Shown piece by piece: positions 35,730 to 45,342 of a DNA stretch of 49,541 nt. Made by a program: the position numbers and the translations under genes. Within the stretch, counting starts at the first letter, position 1. Each line of letters opens with the position of its first letter. The DNA lies in assembly GCF_007830545.1 (NCBI RefSeq), contig NZ_VLLF01000014.1:1-49541 (forward strand). The letters run 5' to 3'. The notes below the pieces were generated by a model. It searched no databases. It saw only the letters and a program-made list of their open reading frames with translations, and was not told the origin of the DNA. This DNA is from Roseibium hamelinense. GTDB taxonomy: Bacteria; Pseudomonadota; Alphaproteobacteria; Rhizobiales; Stappiaceae.

Positions 35730-36850
35730 CACAGCCCCCCATTTCGCGCGGACATATCAGCATCAAGTTCGACCCGTTCCGGCCGGTAGAGTTCCGCAAT
35801 CGCCCGATCAGTATCGGTGTCAATTGTCGATCCGGATGTGCCGAGCATCACTGTTTTGTCGAGTTTCACGGCATGAAGTTTGGTATTTGAGAAAGTGCTT
35901 GCCGAAAGGGATGCCGCAGACAGATCAGCATGAGACATTTCTGCAAGCCGCAGATCACACTGTTCAAACAACACAGCACGGCAATCCGCCTCCTGGAAAA
36001 CCGCCGAATAGAGCTGCGACCCGTTTAGCTTTGCCCCCGACAAGCTCGCACCAGCAAAGTTTGCCATGGGCAGCGTGCTGCCGCTCAAATCAACGCCATC
36101 CAGCTTGCTTTTCGTGAAGCCGGTGGCTTGCCCCGTCAGACCCCGCATAGAAGCGCCTGCAAAATCACACTCGGCAAATACCGACGCACTGACCACCGCA
36201 CCATCAAGCTTCGTATTCTGGAATACGCCTTTGTGGAACGTGCAGTGCTGCCAGGATTGGTTGGAAAGATCTTTGCCCGATAGGTTAGCGTCTGCGAACA
36301 ACCCTATGTCGATATGCGCACCTGAGATATCGACACTCCGAAGATCGGCTTCGGTGAGCATGAAGTTCGACAAAACAGAGTTTGCCAACGACATGTTCTC
36401 AACCTCACAGGACAGCGCGACTGTGCGGTAGAAGGCAACCTCAGAAAGATCGGATCCCGTGAGATCAACCTTTGCCAATGACGTTTCCGAAATACGGCTA
36501 CCTTTCAAACTGCCGCCGGATGCATTGCTCGTTACAAATTGCAGCCTTTCGAGCTCTGTATCGTTGAGCTCTAATCCCGGAATTTCGCAACTGACCAGTT
36601 GAGCATCCTTGAGTAACGCCCCGCTCAATTTGGCCCCGTCCATTTTACAGGACACGATTTGCGCGCCCCGCAAATCTGTGTTTGTAAAATCACATCCAGT
36701 CAAATCGCATTCGATGAAGCGGACTTTGCGTAAATCAAGTCCCGCGAAGCTCAGTCCAGACGCATCCCGCACAAGCATAGGCTGCTCGTGCTGTTGAAAC
36801 GCGAGCACATCTTCAAGCGTAATCGGTTTTTTCGGGGGCAACTTAGGCAT
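35729..36850 (-). CDS. pentapeptide repeat protein of the T6SS tip cluster
   Basis: The 373-residue protein is almost all pentapeptide repeats of the A(D/N)Lxx type (from about residue 25 to 345; VRFIECDLTGCDFTNTDLRG is a good example), which fold as a right-handed quadrilateral beta-helix. The start MPKLPPKKPITLEDV is chosen because the longer frame overlaps the previous gene; this ATG still overlaps it by eight bases. The previous gene ends in a similar repeat domain, so the two may be a split pair. Role: adaptor, tip extension or effector; not decided by the sequence. Confidence 0.85.
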   Translation of the reverse strand: MPKLPPKKPITLEDVLAFQQHEQPMLVRDASGLSFAGLDLRKVRFIECDLTGCDFTNTDLRGAQIVSCKMDGAKLSGALLKDAQLVSCEIPGLELNDTELERLQFVTSNASGGSLKGSRISETSLAKVDLTGSDLSEVAFYRTVALSCEVENMSLANSVLSNFMLTEADLRSVDISGAHIDIGLFADANLSGKDLSNQSWQHCTFHKGVFQNTKLDGAVVSASVFAECDFAGASMRGLTGQATGFTKSKLDGVDLSGSTLPMANFAGASLSGAKLNGSQLYSAVFQEADCRAVLFEQCDLRLAEMSHADLSAASLSASTFSNTKLHAVKLDKTVMLGTSGSTIDTDTDRAIAELYRPERVELDADMSARNGGL

Positions 36851-39800
36851 GAGTGGGTTGCTCCAGCATGGTAAGTGCCAAGTTGGCTCCGGTAAAATCG
36901 CAGCTCGCCAGCTTGGCCTCCAGAAGATTGGCGGCATAAAGGTTTGCCGAGCGCATGGAACAGCGCCGCAAATCAACGCCTGTGAGAGCTGCCGCAAAAA
37001 GATGGGCGCCGAAAAAGTCGCTGTCTGTAAGTACTGATTTTCCAAACAGACTATTTTGAAAATAAGAGAGCCTGAAATCCGTCGCTTCGAGCTTGCACGC
37101 ATTGAAAAAGCAAGAATTGCATTCAGCTCGCAAGAAACACGACTCTCCCATCCGCGCGGTGTTCCAGGATGATTCTACCGCTTTGACCCCAGTGAAATCA
37201 GACTGCGTGAGGTCGCTATCGCCTAAAAATCCGACCGAAACCAAACTGGCGCCGGAAAAAGATGAACCAGCTGCAGAGATTTCAGTAAAGCCGACACGCT
37301 CAAGCGAACTCTTGGAAAAGTCCGCTGCGCCCAGCTTGATCGTGACAAACATTGTCCGCTCAATCCGGCAGCCTTTGGCACTAAATCCGTCGGCTGATCC
37401 AGAAACAATCTGAATGTCCGATAGATTGCAAGACGTGAACGCAGCCGCGTCAAGTGTACATTCAATGAGTCGGACCTGGGTGAGATCGGCCCCGTCCGCC
37501 CTTACCCCACTCAAATCTGACCGGATGATGACGTTGTCGTCCAGAACCGCGCCATCGAGGATGGTATTGCGCAACGTTGCCTGACTGAGATTTGTCTTCA
37601 CCATCTTTGTATGGGACAGATTGGCCTGATCCAGGCAGGCACCCGAAAAGACGGCACCATTAAGAATGGAACCAGAAAAATCGGCTCCGGTCAGGTCGCA
37701 GTTTTCGAAGAACGTATTGGCCAGATTCTGACCACTGAAATCCATGCCGCGCAAGTCTGCGCCGGCCAAGTCAGCTCCCTTGAAATCGTGGCCCTCGTTC
37801 CGCTTGGCCTTAACAAAATCACCTACCCGCGCAGGGACACCTTCAGGCAACTCTTCAAGCGGGAAAATCGGCGCTGGCGACTGTTGCCGCGCAACAAGCA
37901 TACCGTCTTCGATTTGCTCTTCCGCTTCGTCCATTCGCTGCTGCGTGTCCTCTAGCGAGGAACGTGCAATTTCTCCGGGAGACATTCCTTCGTAATCCGG
38001 AACTTTCGCCGGTTTGATTTCGCCAACCCGCTGCATGAGGCCAGCAATGACATCGGCCCCTTCCTCTTTCGGGATCAACGGGCTTTCGATCGACCGCAGG
38101 GCATCTTCGACCTGCGATACCATTTCCTCATTCCGCGCTTTTTCAGCTTCGGTCGCGTAAGGATTGTCCGGCAACAGATCCGCCCGGGTGAGGCTCGTGA
38201 TGTCCTGCTTTTTGCTTGGTTCCGCAGGACTGGGGTCAGCTCCGGATGAGGCAATCAGCTCCCGAAGCGTTTCGTCTACCAGATCCGGCGGGCGGACTTC
38301 GTCGTTTTCGAGCGCATCTAGCGCCGACAAATCCGTCTCGCCAAGTGCCTTGCGCGCATCGTAGAGCAACGAGCCTTCCGGCTCCCGCAGGACCCTTGCC
38401 ACGGCCTTGCGGTAATGCTCTTCAACCGCGTCCGCATCAAGGCCGTGGTCGTTTTCAATATCGTCAAATGCAGCCTGCAAGAGCGCATTCAGTTCATCTG
38501 TTTTCGAACCTTCAACGCTATCTGGAAGCTGGATCCCCCCTTTTGCAGCTTCCATCTGTTCGGCTACGGAATCGAGCCCATCGATCAACTGAGGTTCAAG
38601 TTCGACGTCCGAAAAACGTGCCAGATGCTCATCGTCGACAATCGGTTTTTTCGCGTGCTCCGGCAAAAGACCTGCCGGAGACGCTTCGACAATCGCACGA
38701 CGTTGAAGTTCAGCCCGCGCCATCTCCCGGTCCCGCTTTTCCAGCAGCGCATCTTCGAGCGTTTTCATGTCGTCCAACAGCTCGGCAAGATCCAGATCGC
38801 CCGTTTCAAGTTCTTCTTGAGTTGGCAGGCCTACCAAGGGCAAATCGTCGATGATTTCGGTATTGGGCGGTGGAATCAGATCGGACGGCAACCCTTCGTC
38901 CTCAAGGTTCTTTCTGGCTGCCCAATCCTGATTGGCCAGAAACCGGTCCCGTTCCTCTTTTGCCTTTTCAAGCTTCGCCCGCCTTTTCGCGCTTATCTCA
39001 GCCGGGTCGCGCTCTGGCATCAACTGATAGTCAGCAAGGGCATATTTGTGCGCGTCTACTTTTGACGTGCGTTTTTGAAATACATCGAAATAGTAAGCAG
39101 GCTCCCGTTTTGACTGATCGGCAGCTTCAAGCGCTACCATAATTGTTCCGATATCCTCGGCGAACCGGTCAGTACCACGGACAAGACCCCGAAACGCCAA
39201 GGTCGCCTTGTCGACATTTGGAAACAGCGTAACGGTGTCACAACGCATCGTTGTTTCTATAAATTCGTCCTTGACAACATCGTGATAGAAACATCGCGCA
39301 CGCAACCGGGGCAGCACGCCGCCTGTTTGACCGGTTCCACGCGACATTCCGAACACCGAGAAAGTCTCACCTCCTTCAAAAAACTCGCCAAAGCGCTGCT
39401 CCTCGGGAGCCTCGCAATGATAAAGCGGATTGAAATCGGCAGGCTTTAATGGAGAGACGTTCTTCACCCAGTTCTGATCATAAGTTCCAAGGTATCGTAA
39501 ACGTTGAGCATCATCGGCGGGCAGCGGCCCAAAATGCGCGGGTGGCGGTGTGTCATCGACCGATTTAATCAGGACCCGAGCATCCTCAACGTTCGGCAGA
39601 GGCGCATCGTATCCCGCGTCAACCAACTTCCGCGCTCCATGTCCCTTTCCGCGGGCATTTGGACCATATCCTGGCGCGCCGAAGGCTTGAACGTCTCCTA
39701 TTGGCATCGCACTAAAGGGTATCGGACGCGACATTTGGATGCCCTGATCCGTCAGCCGCCAGAACCGGTCACCGAAAACTGCAAGTGTTTTTTCAAACCC

Positions 39801-40091
39801 CTGAAAACGAACCGTCACACGCGTCGCCTCGATTGGCTCATCGGCGGCGGGCGACAGTGCGCAACCAGCCACAATCAGTTCCGCTTTCGGTTTTAATTGC
39901 CCCTTGTCAAATACTGCGCCGTTGGGCATTTGCTCAGTAACCATAGGCCACAAAGCCTGTTCCGTAAGCAGCCGATTTGGGTCTGAAAAATCGAACAGCG
40001 CGTAGGCCGAGACGGTCGTCAGAGCACCCTGTCTTGTGGGCTCTGTTTGGTGTGCAACAGAAAGCCGAGTTGGTTTAATAATGGCTGGCAC
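36843..40091 (-). CDS. DUF2169 protein with C-terminal pentapeptide repeats
   Basis: The product is 1082 residues from GTG 40091. Residues 1 to about 330 form a DUF2169 domain (TTVSAYALFDFSD, VTVRFQGFEKTLAVFGDRFW, NPNGKG-like GPNARGKG). An acidic, helical middle region (about 330-760) follows, then a pentapeptide repeat domain (about 765-1080; GADLAGADLRGMDFSGQNL). DUF2169 proteins occur with VgrG and DUF4150 proteins and are thought to help load effectors. GGAGG lies five bases before the GTG; a TTG 12 codons upstream is less likely. It is the first gene of the minus-strand tip arm, behind a sigma-54-like promoter. Confidence 0.88.
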   Translation of the reverse strand: MPAIIKPTRLSVAHQTEPTRQGALTTVSAYALFDFSDPNRLLTEQALWPMVTEQMPNGAVFDKGQLKPKAELIVAGCALSPAADEPIEATRVTVRFQGFEKTLAVFGDRFWRLTDQGIQMSRPIPFSAMPIGDVQAFGAPGYGPNARGKGHGARKLVDAGYDAPLPNVEDARVLIKSVDDTPPPAHFGPLPADDAQRLRYLGTYDQNWVKNVSPLKPADFNPLYHCEAPEEQRFGEFFEGGETFSVFGMSRGTGQTGGVLPRLRARCFYHDVVKDEFIETTMRCDTVTLFPNVDKATLAFRGLVRGTDRFAEDIGTIMVALEAADQSKREPAYYFDVFQKRTSKVDAHKYALADYQLMPERDPAEISAKRRAKLEKAKEERDRFLANQDWAARKNLEDEGLPSDLIPPPNTEIIDDLPLVGLPTQEELETGDLDLAELLDDMKTLEDALLEKRDREMARAELQRRAIVEASPAGLLPEHAKKPIVDDEHLARFSDVELEPQLIDGLDSVAEQMEAAKGGIQLPDSVEGSKTDELNALLQAAFDDIENDHGLDADAVEEHYRKAVARVLREPEGSLLYDARKALGETDLSALDALENDEVRPPDLVDETLRELIASSGADPSPAEPSKKQDITSLTRADLLPDNPYATEAEKARNEEMVSQVEDALRSIESPLIPKEEGADVIAGLMQRVGEIKPAKVPDYEGMSPGEIARSSLEDTQQRMDEAEEQIEDGMLVARQQSPAPIFPLEELPEGVPARVGDFVKAKRNEGHDFKGADLAGADLRGMDFSGQNLANTFFENCDLTGADFSGSILNGAVFSGACLDQANLSHTKMVKTNLSQATLRNTILDGAVLDDNVIIRSDLSGVRADGADLTQVRLIECTLDAAAFTSCNLSDIQIVSGSADGFSAKGCRIERTMFVTIKLGAADFSKSSLERVGFTEISAAGSSFSGASLVSVGFLGDSDLTQSDFTGVKAVESSWNTARMGESCFLRAECNSCFFNACKLEATDFRLSYFQNSLFGKSVLTDSDFFGAHLFAAALTGVDLRRCSMRSANLYAANLLEAKLASCDFTGANLALTMLEQPTHA

Positions 40092-40832
40092 ACAAACCTC
40101 CGTCTTTTGCCTGCTCCGCTTTGACAAACCGCATGGGAATAGCAGACTACATATCTACCCTTGCGGCGCGTTGCCACGCAGTTTAGGTGCCGTTCCCGAC
40201 AATAAGTCCAGCCTAAACGTGGGGGAACTAGGCCGAACGGTCAATTCTCATTTATCTGCACAAAAAACGCATCTCCCCTAAGAATGGGTGGGAAATGGTT
40301 TCGCTTTCGCTACAGAAAATCGCCAAAAACGCTTGATCGGGACTGCGGTGGCCAAGCCAAAAAACGAATTGGTTCCTGTAACAGTGCAGTTTTTTGCACG
40401 GGCAGGCAGTCATTGTGCAGCTTTCTTCACAGCAAGCTTGTCCGATTGGAACCTAACAAACCCAATCATCTCTTTGTTTTTTCTGAATTTTTGTAATTTC
40501 AGGAGACGCGTGTGGAGGCCAGCTTCTATCGCGGATTTTTAAAAACTTGCTACTGAACACTGAAGGTTTACGAAAACTTAATATGCAAGAACCGTCAATG
40601 AATGATGCGCTTTATCGTCCCGAATCGTTAACTTGGAGGATCATCGAAAGAATTCTGTCATACCACATACGAATTGTTTCGTTTACGTTTCGGTATTCGA
40701 CAAGGGTTGGGAGGACAGTCATGGCTCATCGGTTTTTTGGATCCGGATAGATAAATCCTTGATCACCCTGCATCGCAGCGCCCGGAACGGGCATTCAAGT
40801 CATTAAACTAAATTTCAAGATTGGACACGCCC
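40092..40832. other. large divergent intergenic region between the tip arm and tssH
   Basis: About 740 bases separate the DUF2169 gene from tssH. They contain the sigma-54 candidate at 40178-40192. A weaker plus-strand candidate AGGCAGTCATTGTGC at 40404-40418 lies about 400 bases before tssH. Short open frames here lack ribosome binding sites and look non-coding. The region is A/T rich between about 40420 and 40720, which suits a regulatory stretch with enhancer or bending sites. Confidence 0.45.
40178..40192 (-). promoter_or_regulatory. sigma-54 (RpoN) type promoter candidate for the tip arm
   Basis: On the minus strand CGGCACCTAAACTGC matches TGGCAC-N5-TTGC at 8 of 10 defined bases, with the essential GG and GC at exact -24/-12 spacing. 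Transcription would start near 40166, about 75 bases before the DUF2169 GTG. A sigma-54 activator gene is in the same locus (43717-45330). Found by eye only. Confidence 0.55.
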
Positions 40833-43586
40833 GTGCTGGACCTTGATCTTAGACGCCTTATCGGCCGCCTCAACACCTATTCCCGCCGTTCTCTGGAGGC
40901 TGCCGCCGGTTTGGCCGTGACCCGCGGGCACTATGAAGTGGCGATCGAACACCTTCTGCATGTATTTGCAGAAGACAGCCAGCATGACATTCAAAGCGCA
41001 TGCCGCCATTTCGAGGTTGATCCTGCAAGTTTCAAAAAGGAACTTCACGGAGTTCTTGAAGAGATGAAACGGGGAAACCAGGGACGCCCGGTGTTTTCGC
41101 CGCTTCTCATCGAGTGGATATCCGATGCGTGGCTCATCAGCTCTGTCGAGTTTGATCTGGACCAAGTTCGTTCAGGCACCCTATTTGCAACGGCCTTTGC
41201 GCAGCCGAACAGATACGGTGATGCGCGCTGGCTTGACCTTTTTTCAGGGGTGACACTGGCACAGTTCAAAAAGGACTTCCCCGACATCCTCGCGGAATCA
41301 GAGGAGACAACTGCAGGCCTGACGGCTTCTACCAGCGGAGACGACAAGACTGCTTCAGTTGCACCGGGCATGAGCCCGGACAGCGCCCTCGCCCGCTTCT
41401 GCACCAATTTCACCCAGTCCGCGCGTGAAGGGAAAATTGATCAGGTTTTCTGTCGGGATCGCGAAATCCAGCAAATGATCGATGTGCTCGGCCGCAGGCG
41501 CAAGAACAATCCGATCTGCGTCGGCGAACCCGGGGTCGGAAAGACTGCTGTCGTCGAAGGGCTTGCAGTTAAAATCGCGCAGGGCGATGTCCCGGATATG
41601 CTCAAAAATGTTGAGCTAATCGGTCTCGACCTTGGTATGCTGCAAGCGGGTGCCGGCGTAAAAGGCGAATTTGAAAACCGTCTTAAGGGTATCATCGACG
41701 AGGTCAAATCCTCTCCGAAGCCGATCATTCTGTTCATTGACGAAGCGCATATGCTCATTGGAGCGGGCGGTTCAGCCGGAGGCGCTGACGCGGCAAACCT
41801 TCTGAAGCCTGCTCTGGCGCGCGGTGAATTGCGCACAGTGGCTGCAACCACCTGGAGTGAATACAAAAAGTACTTTGAAAAAGACCCCGCCTTGGAACGG
41901 CGCTTCCAGTTGGTGAAATTGGACGAACCGAGCCCGGAACAAGCCATTACGATCATGCGTGGCTTGAGGGGAGCATATGAGAAAAATCACGGCGTATATA
42001 TTCGCGACAGCGCGGTCGTTGCGGCTGCAAAGTTATCTGCCCGCTACATATCCGGACGTCAGCTTCCTGATAAGGCAGTTGATGTTCTGGATACTGCCTG
42101 CGCCCGGGTGAAGCTCTCTCTTTCCTCAAAGCCCTTTATCATTGAACTCAAAGAAAAACGGCTTGGCGAACTCAATCGTGCCCTTGAGTCCCTGAATAGG
42201 GACCATCAAGCCGATTTCTCGACTGATGATCTAGAAGTTGCCGAAATTGAAGGTGAAATCAAAGAAGCAGAAGCCGAGATAGCGGAACTCAGCGACCGCT
42301 GGCAAAAGGAGCTCGATCTCGTTCATCAGATATTGAAGTTGCGGCATGACCTCGGCCTGACTCTGGAAGGTGACGAACCAGTGGAAGAGGCCCCAGATGG
42401 AGAAGGAGGTTCTGATGCTGGTGCTGCTACCGATGCGGACGAGGCGCCAAACAAGGAAGCCGAACAAGGTTGTGATGCTCCACAACCGATCGACACCGAC
42501 GCGATGAAATCCCACTATTCTCAAATATCAGCAGACTTGAAGGCGGCTCAGGCAGGTGACCCTCTCGTGTCTTTTGAGGTAACCGAGGAAGCGATCGGTC
42601 AGGTCATCTCCGATTGGACGGGAGTCCCGCTCGGACGGATGGTCGAAAACGAAGCTGATTCCATTCTGAAGCTCTCGCAAAATCTTCAAGCTCGGGTCAT
42701 CGGTCAGGACCACGCGATCCAAGCGGTCGACGAAGCGCTGCGCACAGCCAAGGCTGGCGTTCAGAACCCCGATGCGCCAATGGGTGTGTTTCTATTCGTT
42801 GGTCCGTCTGGTGTTGGTAAGACAGAACTTGCAACTGCAATTGCGGACCAGCTCTTTGGCGGCGAGCGTTTCCTGATTTCGATTAACATGTCCGAGTTTC
42901 AAGAAAAGCACACAGTCTCCAAACTGGTCGGGTCGCCTCCGGGATATGTCGGATATGGTGAAGGCGGCGTTCTAACCGAAGCGGTCCGCCAGCGGCCCTA
43001 CTCGGTCGTGTTGCTTGATGAAGTTGAAAAAGCCGACCTCGAGGTAATGAACCTGTTTTATCAGGTTTTTGACAAAGGCGTCCTTTCTGATGGTGAGGGC
43101 CGCCAAATCGACTTCAAAAACACAATCGTTGTTTTGACCAGCAACCTTGCCACTGATGTTTTGACCGAGATGGGAAGCCTTCCGGACAAACCTGATGCTG
43201 ACGAGTTGGTTGCAGCTTGCCGCCCGGTTCTAAGCGCGCACTTCAAACCAGCCCTTTTGGCACGCATGCAGATTGTGCCATTTTATCCGCTTATCGGAGA
43301 GCCGCTTGAAAAGATCGTCCGCTTGAAACTGAACAAGGTTGGAAAACGGCTTCGGGAGAACCAGAAAATGGAACTCGTCTATTCGGATGCCGTTGTGTCT
43401 TCCATTGCAGCACGGTGTACAGAGGTCGAGACCGGCGCACGGAACATTGACCACATTGTCAACCGGACCATTTTGCCGGAGTTGTCGACCGAACTTCTTA
43501 CTCAGATGGGCGGCGAGGATACCGATTTTACCAAGGCTTCCATCGATGTGGGTGCGCCGGGTCATTTTACCTACACATTGTCCTAG
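40833..43586 (+). CDS. tssH: type VI secretion system ATPase TssH (ClpV)
   Basis: The protein of about 917 residues is a ClpV-type AAA+ ATPase. It has a Clp N-domain (about 1-150), first AAA module with Walker A GEPGVGKTAV and Walker B ILFIDEAHML, a middle coiled coil with an acidic insert (about 525-560), and a second AAA module with GPSGVGKTELA and VVLLDEVEKAD. The VSKLVGSPPGYVGYGEGGVLTE segment is typical. ClpV takes apart contracted sheaths. Start uncertain: GTG 40833 or TTG 40821, both without a clear ribosome binding site. A long inverted repeat follows the stop. Confidence 0.95.
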   Translation: MLDLDLRRLIGRLNTYSRRSLEAAAGLAVTRGHYEVAIEHLLHVFAEDSQHDIQSACRHFEVDPASFKKELHGVLEEMKRGNQGRPVFSPLLIEWISDAWLISSVEFDLDQVRSGTLFATAFAQPNRYGDARWLDLFSGVTLAQFKKDFPDILAESEETTAGLTASTSGDDKTASVAPGMSPDSALARFCTNFTQSAREGKIDQVFCRDREIQQMIDVLGRRRKNNPICVGEPGVGKTAVVEGLAVKIAQGDVPDMLKNVELIGLDLGMLQAGAGVKGEFENRLKGIIDEVKSSPKPIILFIDEAHMLIGAGGSAGGADAANLLKPALARGELRTVAATTWSEYKKYFEKDPALERRFQLVKLDEPSPEQAITIMRGLRGAYEKNHGVYIRDSAVVAAAKLSARYISGRQLPDKAVDVLDTACARVKLSLSSKPFIIELKEKRLGELNRALESLNRDHQADFSTDDLEVAEIEGEIKEAEAEIAELSDRWQKELDLVHQILKLRHDLGLTLEGDEPVEEAPDGEGGSDAGAATDADEAPNKEAEQGCDAPQPIDTDAMKSHYSQISADLKAAQAGDPLVSFEVTEEAIGQVISDWTGVPLGRMVENEADSILKLSQNLQARVIGQDHAIQAVDEALRTAKAGVQNPDAPMGVFLFVGPSGVGKTELATAIADQLFGGERFLISINMSEFQEKHTVSKLVGSPPGYVGYGEGGVLTEAVRQRPYSVVLLDEVEKADLEVMNLFYQVFDKGVLSDGEGRQIDFKNTIVVLTSNLATDVLTEMGSLPDKPDADELVAACRPVLSAHFKPALLARMQIVPFYPLIGEPLEKIVRLKLNKVGKRLRENQKMELVYSDAVVSSIAARCTEVETGARNIDHIVNRTILPELSTELLTQMGGEDTDFTKASIDVGAPGHFTYTLS

Positions 43587-43592
43587 CCATTG

Positions 43593-43635
43593 TTGCCTGG
43601 CAGTCAGCTTGCCTATGGCCATGACTGCCAGGCAA
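43593..43635. other. long perfect inverted repeat after tssH
   Basis: TTGCCTGGCAGTCA (43593-43606) and its exact complement TGACTGCCAGGCAA (43622-43635) flank a 15-base loop, a 14-pair perfect stem. No T-run follows on either strand, so it is not a standard intrinsic terminator. It lies 6 bases after the tssH stop and about 80 bases before the activator gene. Either an RNA hairpin that ends or shields the tssH message, or an operator of the activator (inference). The half-site GGCAGTCA recurs at 40405-40412. Confidence 0.65.
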
Positions 43636-43716
43636 TGAATCAAGACGCCATCCGAGGAAAACGATGGGGCATCAATATTTGCTCTCGCGCCTTCCCGGGA
43701 TTTGAGGGTTTTCTAG

Positions 43717-45330
43717 ATGCTCGACGACCTTTTGGAGCTCACAGAGGCATTGGCCGGAGCAGAAAGGCTGGAGACGGTCTTGGATTTGGTTCTAGATTCC
43801 GCATTGAAAATCTCCCGAGCCGAAAGCGGATCTATATATACACTCGATACGCTGGGCCGGCACCTACACCGGACCGCGGCCAAGGGGTTTGCCGGCGGAA
43901 CGTGTCTGCCAACACAGGACCACATCGATATCTATGGAGCCGACGGGATGCCAAACCTAAGGCTCCCCGCTGCTTTGGTTGTGTCGACCGGGACCCCAAT
44001 CAATATTGCCGATGTAAACGCAGCCGTTGGCTATGATTTCACCGGACTAAAGGCAGATGACAGGCTAGGTGGCACCGCTACCAAGTCGTTGCTCATCGTT
44101 CCAATGACCGTTTTGAAAGACCGGTCAGTGGGTATCTTGCAGCTGATCAACACGCGCAACAGCTCCGGGCAGATAAGTGAGGTGTCAGAGCAAGGACTGA
44201 AACAATTACGGGCTCTTACCATTCACGCTGGCATTTGCATTTGGAATACCCGGATATTGGAAGAAAACCGGCGTATGAAGAAGCAATTTGATCAGTATCT
44301 TTCTGAACTTCCAAAACAAACAGCATCCTCTCAGACGAGAATTTCCACGCCGCCGCGCAAAAAACCTCAAGGATTAATTGGCGATAGCCCTCCGATCGAA
44401 AAAGCCATTAACTTGATCCGGAAAGCAGCGAACTCAGACGTTCCGATTCTGCTGCGAGGTGAAACTGGCACCGGAAAGGAGATGATGGCCGCCTTTATCC
44501 ACCAGTCGAGTGACCGATCGGACAAACCATTTGTTGTTCAAAATTGCGCAGCTCTTCCTGAAGCACTTTTGGAAAGCGAACTGTTCGGACACGTCAAAGG
44601 GGCCTTCACCGGCGCAGGAACGAACAAGCAAGGGCTTGCACACGAAGCTCATCGCGGAACATTGTTCCTCGACGAGATCGGCGACATGCCCTTGGCTCTC
44701 CAAGCCAAAGTTTTGAGGCTGCTTCAGGAAGGGGAGGTTCGCAGGGTCGGTGCCACGAAGACCGAGTTTGTTGATGTCCGAATCGTTGGCGCAACAAACG
44801 TAAACCTTGAAGAGAAAATCGAACAAGGAGAATTCCGCCGAGATCTGTATTATCGATTGAACGTTTTCCCAATCAATCTTCCCCCTTTGCGCGAACGCCC
44901 GTCGGACATTCCAAAACTCATGGACCACTTCCTGAAGCAAGGCGCAGCAAAGGCGAAGACAGCAGTGCCTGTGGTTTCTGCCGAGGCCATCGAGGCGTTA
45001 ATGTGCTGGAGTTATCCGGGCAACGTCCGCGAGCTCAAAAACATCCTTGATCGTGCTAGGCTTATGGCTGAGGAAGGTTATCCGATTCAAATGGAGCATT
45101 TGCCGCCGGAATTGATCGGTCCCGCCGAAGGATCGAGCGGACGGATGCCTCCAACCATTCCTGATGGGGACCTCAAGTCTATCGTCGGCCAATATGAAGC
45201 GCTGGTCATAGAGGCAAAAATGCGCGAAGCTAACTGGAACAAGAGCAACGTGGCGCGCAGGCTCAACGTAAGCCGCCGAACGATTATTGAAAAGCTCAAC
45301 CGCTACAACATCACAAGACCAACGTCTTAG
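43717..45330 (+). CDS. sigma-54-dependent transcriptional activator with GAF domain
   Basis: The 537-residue protein has an N-terminal GAF domain (about 5-170; LDLVLDSALKISRAESGSIY), a sigma-54 AAA+ domain (about 225-455) with Walker A GETGTGKE near 247, the sigma-54 contact loop GAFTGAG near 294, Walker B TLFLDEIGDM and the RERPSDI arginine region, and a C-terminal Fis-type helix-turn-helix (about 490-530; NKSNVARRLNVSRRTIIEKL). The GAF domain suggests a small-molecule signal rather than a receiver. Its place between tssH and a kinase gene suggests that it is the locus-specific RpoN activator, like VasH of Vibrio cholerae. Confidence 0.92.
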   Translation: MLDDLLELTEALAGAERLETVLDLVLDSALKISRAESGSIYTLDTLGRHLHRTAAKGFAGGTCLPTQDHIDIYGADGMPNLRLPAALVVSTGTPINIADVNAAVGYDFTGLKADDRLGGTATKSLLIVPMTVLKDRSVGILQLINTRNSSGQISEVSEQGLKQLRALTIHAGICIWNTRILEENRRMKKQFDQYLSELPKQTASSQTRISTPPRKKPQGLIGDSPPIEKAINLIRKAANSDVPILLRGETGTGKEMMAAFIHQSSDRSDKPFVVQNCAALPEALLESELFGHVKGAFTGAGTNKQGLAHEAHRGTLFLDEIGDMPLALQAKVLRLLQEGEVRRVGATKTEFVDVRIVGATNVNLEEKIEQGEFRRDLYYRLNVFPINLPPLRERPSDIPKLMDHFLKQGAAKAKTAVPVVSAEAIEALMCWSYPGNVRELKNILDRARLMAEEGYPIQMEHLPPELIGPAEGSSGRMPPTIPDGDLKSIVGQYEALVIEAKMREANWNKSNVARRLNVSRRTIIEKLNRYNITRPTS

Positions 45331-45342
45331 TTCCATGCAAAC

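Noticed and set aside
35325..40127. Pentapeptide repeat proteins as antibiotic-resistance (Qnr) genes
   Set aside because: Their place between DUF2169 and DUF4150 genes, the fusion to DUF2169 and the absence of the Qnr layout make a T6SS role far more likely.
40404..40418. AGGCAGTCATTGTGC as sigma-54 promoter of tssH
   Set aside because: Three of ten defined bases differ and the start codon is about 400 bases away; mentioned only as a weak candidate.
40284..40542. Overlapping short frames between the DUF2169 gene and tssH
   Set aside because: No ribosome binding sites, no family-like patterns and a composition of translated A/T-rich non-coding DNA.
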